From assembly GCF_013283875.1 (NCBI RefSeq), contig NZ_CP054139.1, forward strand, positions 5,766,001-5,830,000: DNA of 64,000 nt. The letters run 5' to 3'. This stretch comes from Mucilaginibacter mali. Its GTDB lineage: Bacteria > Bacteroidota > Bacteroidia > Sphingobacteriales > Sphingobacteriaceae. The translations under genes and the position numbers were made by a program. Numbering within the stretch: the first letter of the stretch is position 1; each line of letters starts with the position of its first letter. Shown in pieces: positions 63,604 through 64,000 of this stretch. The notes beneath the pieces were generated by a model. That model ran no database searches. It saw only the letters and a list, made by a program, of their open reading frames with translations, and was not told the DNA's origin.

Positions 63604-64000
63604 TTAGTGGGCATTCTTTACTTCCTGGTTGTCCCGCAGCAATAGCGTATGCCCGTCCTTGATCTTTCCTTTCACCCGCTTGATCTTTTTACTAAAAAGC
63701 CCTTTCGCGGTATTTAGCCCGGCAGTTGTTAACTGCGCCGTCACTGATGGGTCGAAACTCATGATATCCATATTTTGCACACCGCCCGTAGCACCATCAC
63801 GGAGCGCATCGCCGGTTACGGCTTCAGGCACGCTGATGCCCTCCAACCCATCGGTCTGATCAAAAACCGTCAGGTCGACCGGGTAGAAATTATAGCCCAC
63901 ATGAATGCTTTTAATGTTCAGCGTATAGCGTTGGTTGGACAGGTTACCGCTGCCGTAGATCCGTTGTCCTTTGGCGTAAAGCTGCCCGCCGAGGGTTACC
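63604..64000 (-). CDS. traM: Conjugative transposon protein TraM, C-terminal part; start outside window
   Basis: The minus-strand frame is open at the window end and gives ~131 residues: VTLGGQLYAKGQRIYGSGNL, then LNIKSIHVGYNFYPVDLTVF, GLEGISVPEAVTGDALRDGA and FDPSVTAQLTTAGLNTAKGL. This matches the end of TraM of Bacteroidota conjugative transposons, a VirB10-like component of the transfer channel. The N-terminus with its membrane helix is beyond the window. It shows that the DNA to the right belongs to an integrative conjugative element. Confidence 0.85.
   Translation of the reverse strand, partial: VTLGGQLYAKGQRIYGSGNLSNQRYTLNIKSIHVGYNFYPVDLTVFDQTDGLEGISVPEAVTGDALRDGATGGVQNMDIMSFDPSVTAQLTTAGLNTAKGLFSKKIKRVKGKIKDGHTLLLRDNQEVKNAH

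Overview
Organism. The window reads as a Sphingobacteriaceae-type Bacteroidota chromosome, most like Mucilaginibacter (inference from gene content). It has SusC/SusD pairs with FecR and ECF sigma genes, gene starts without Shine-Dalgarno motifs, -7 boxes of the TAnnTTTG type, CusA fused to an outer-membrane factor, a Bacteroidota-type conjugation gene (traM), and many small palindromic intergenic repeats.

Layout. 1-2.7 kb: the 3' end of a PL6 polysaccharide lyase, an MFS transporter and an ankyrin protein. 2.8-24.4 kb: mostly core genes. These are ftsH, rsfS, birA, a two-gene DsbD system, pfkA, radA, rng, a 29-residue basic ribosome-associated protein, HU, mutY and ssb. Mixed in are secreted hypothetical proteins, an NHL-repeat lipoprotein, a frameshifted secreted nuclease gene and an intact IS1182-family element. 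24.4-25.1 kb is a long non-coding composite inverted-repeat element. 25.1-27.5 kb: FAD oxidoreductase, OB-fold-like protein, S1/P1 nuclease. 27.8-39.8 kb: a nutrient-uptake locus, probably for peptides: FecR, SusC, SusD, DUF4843, PKD-like lipoprotein, TlpA-like thioredoxin, pepsin-like aspartyl protease, with an ECF sigma gene at the far end. 40.2-48.3 kb: metal efflux (DUF6660, CusA-CusC fusion, CusB, a P1B-4 type ATPase). 48.4-49.9 kb is a gene graveyard holding a TonB-receptor plug fragment and a truncated, frameshifted PHP-domain gene.

Most interesting region. 50.0-58.4 kb is a five-gene, same-strand cluster. It starts with a 990-residue protein whose C-terminus looks like a CHAT (caspase-like) peptidase, with candidate His838 and Cys902. 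Next come a three-segment membrane protein (1-nt gap), a probable outer-membrane protein, a small beta-rich protein and a lipoprotein with tandem Ig-like repeats. I do not recognise this combination. It could be an envelope-spanning protease-controlled stress, defence or cell-death system. It lies in AT-rich, remnant-filled DNA whose two edges share short motifs.

60.5-64 kb: a conserved gene of unknown function, two paralogous winged-helix-like genes around an excisionase-like HTH gene, a conjugation-associated protein, and the C-terminus of TraM. This is the edge of an integrative conjugative element that continues past the window.
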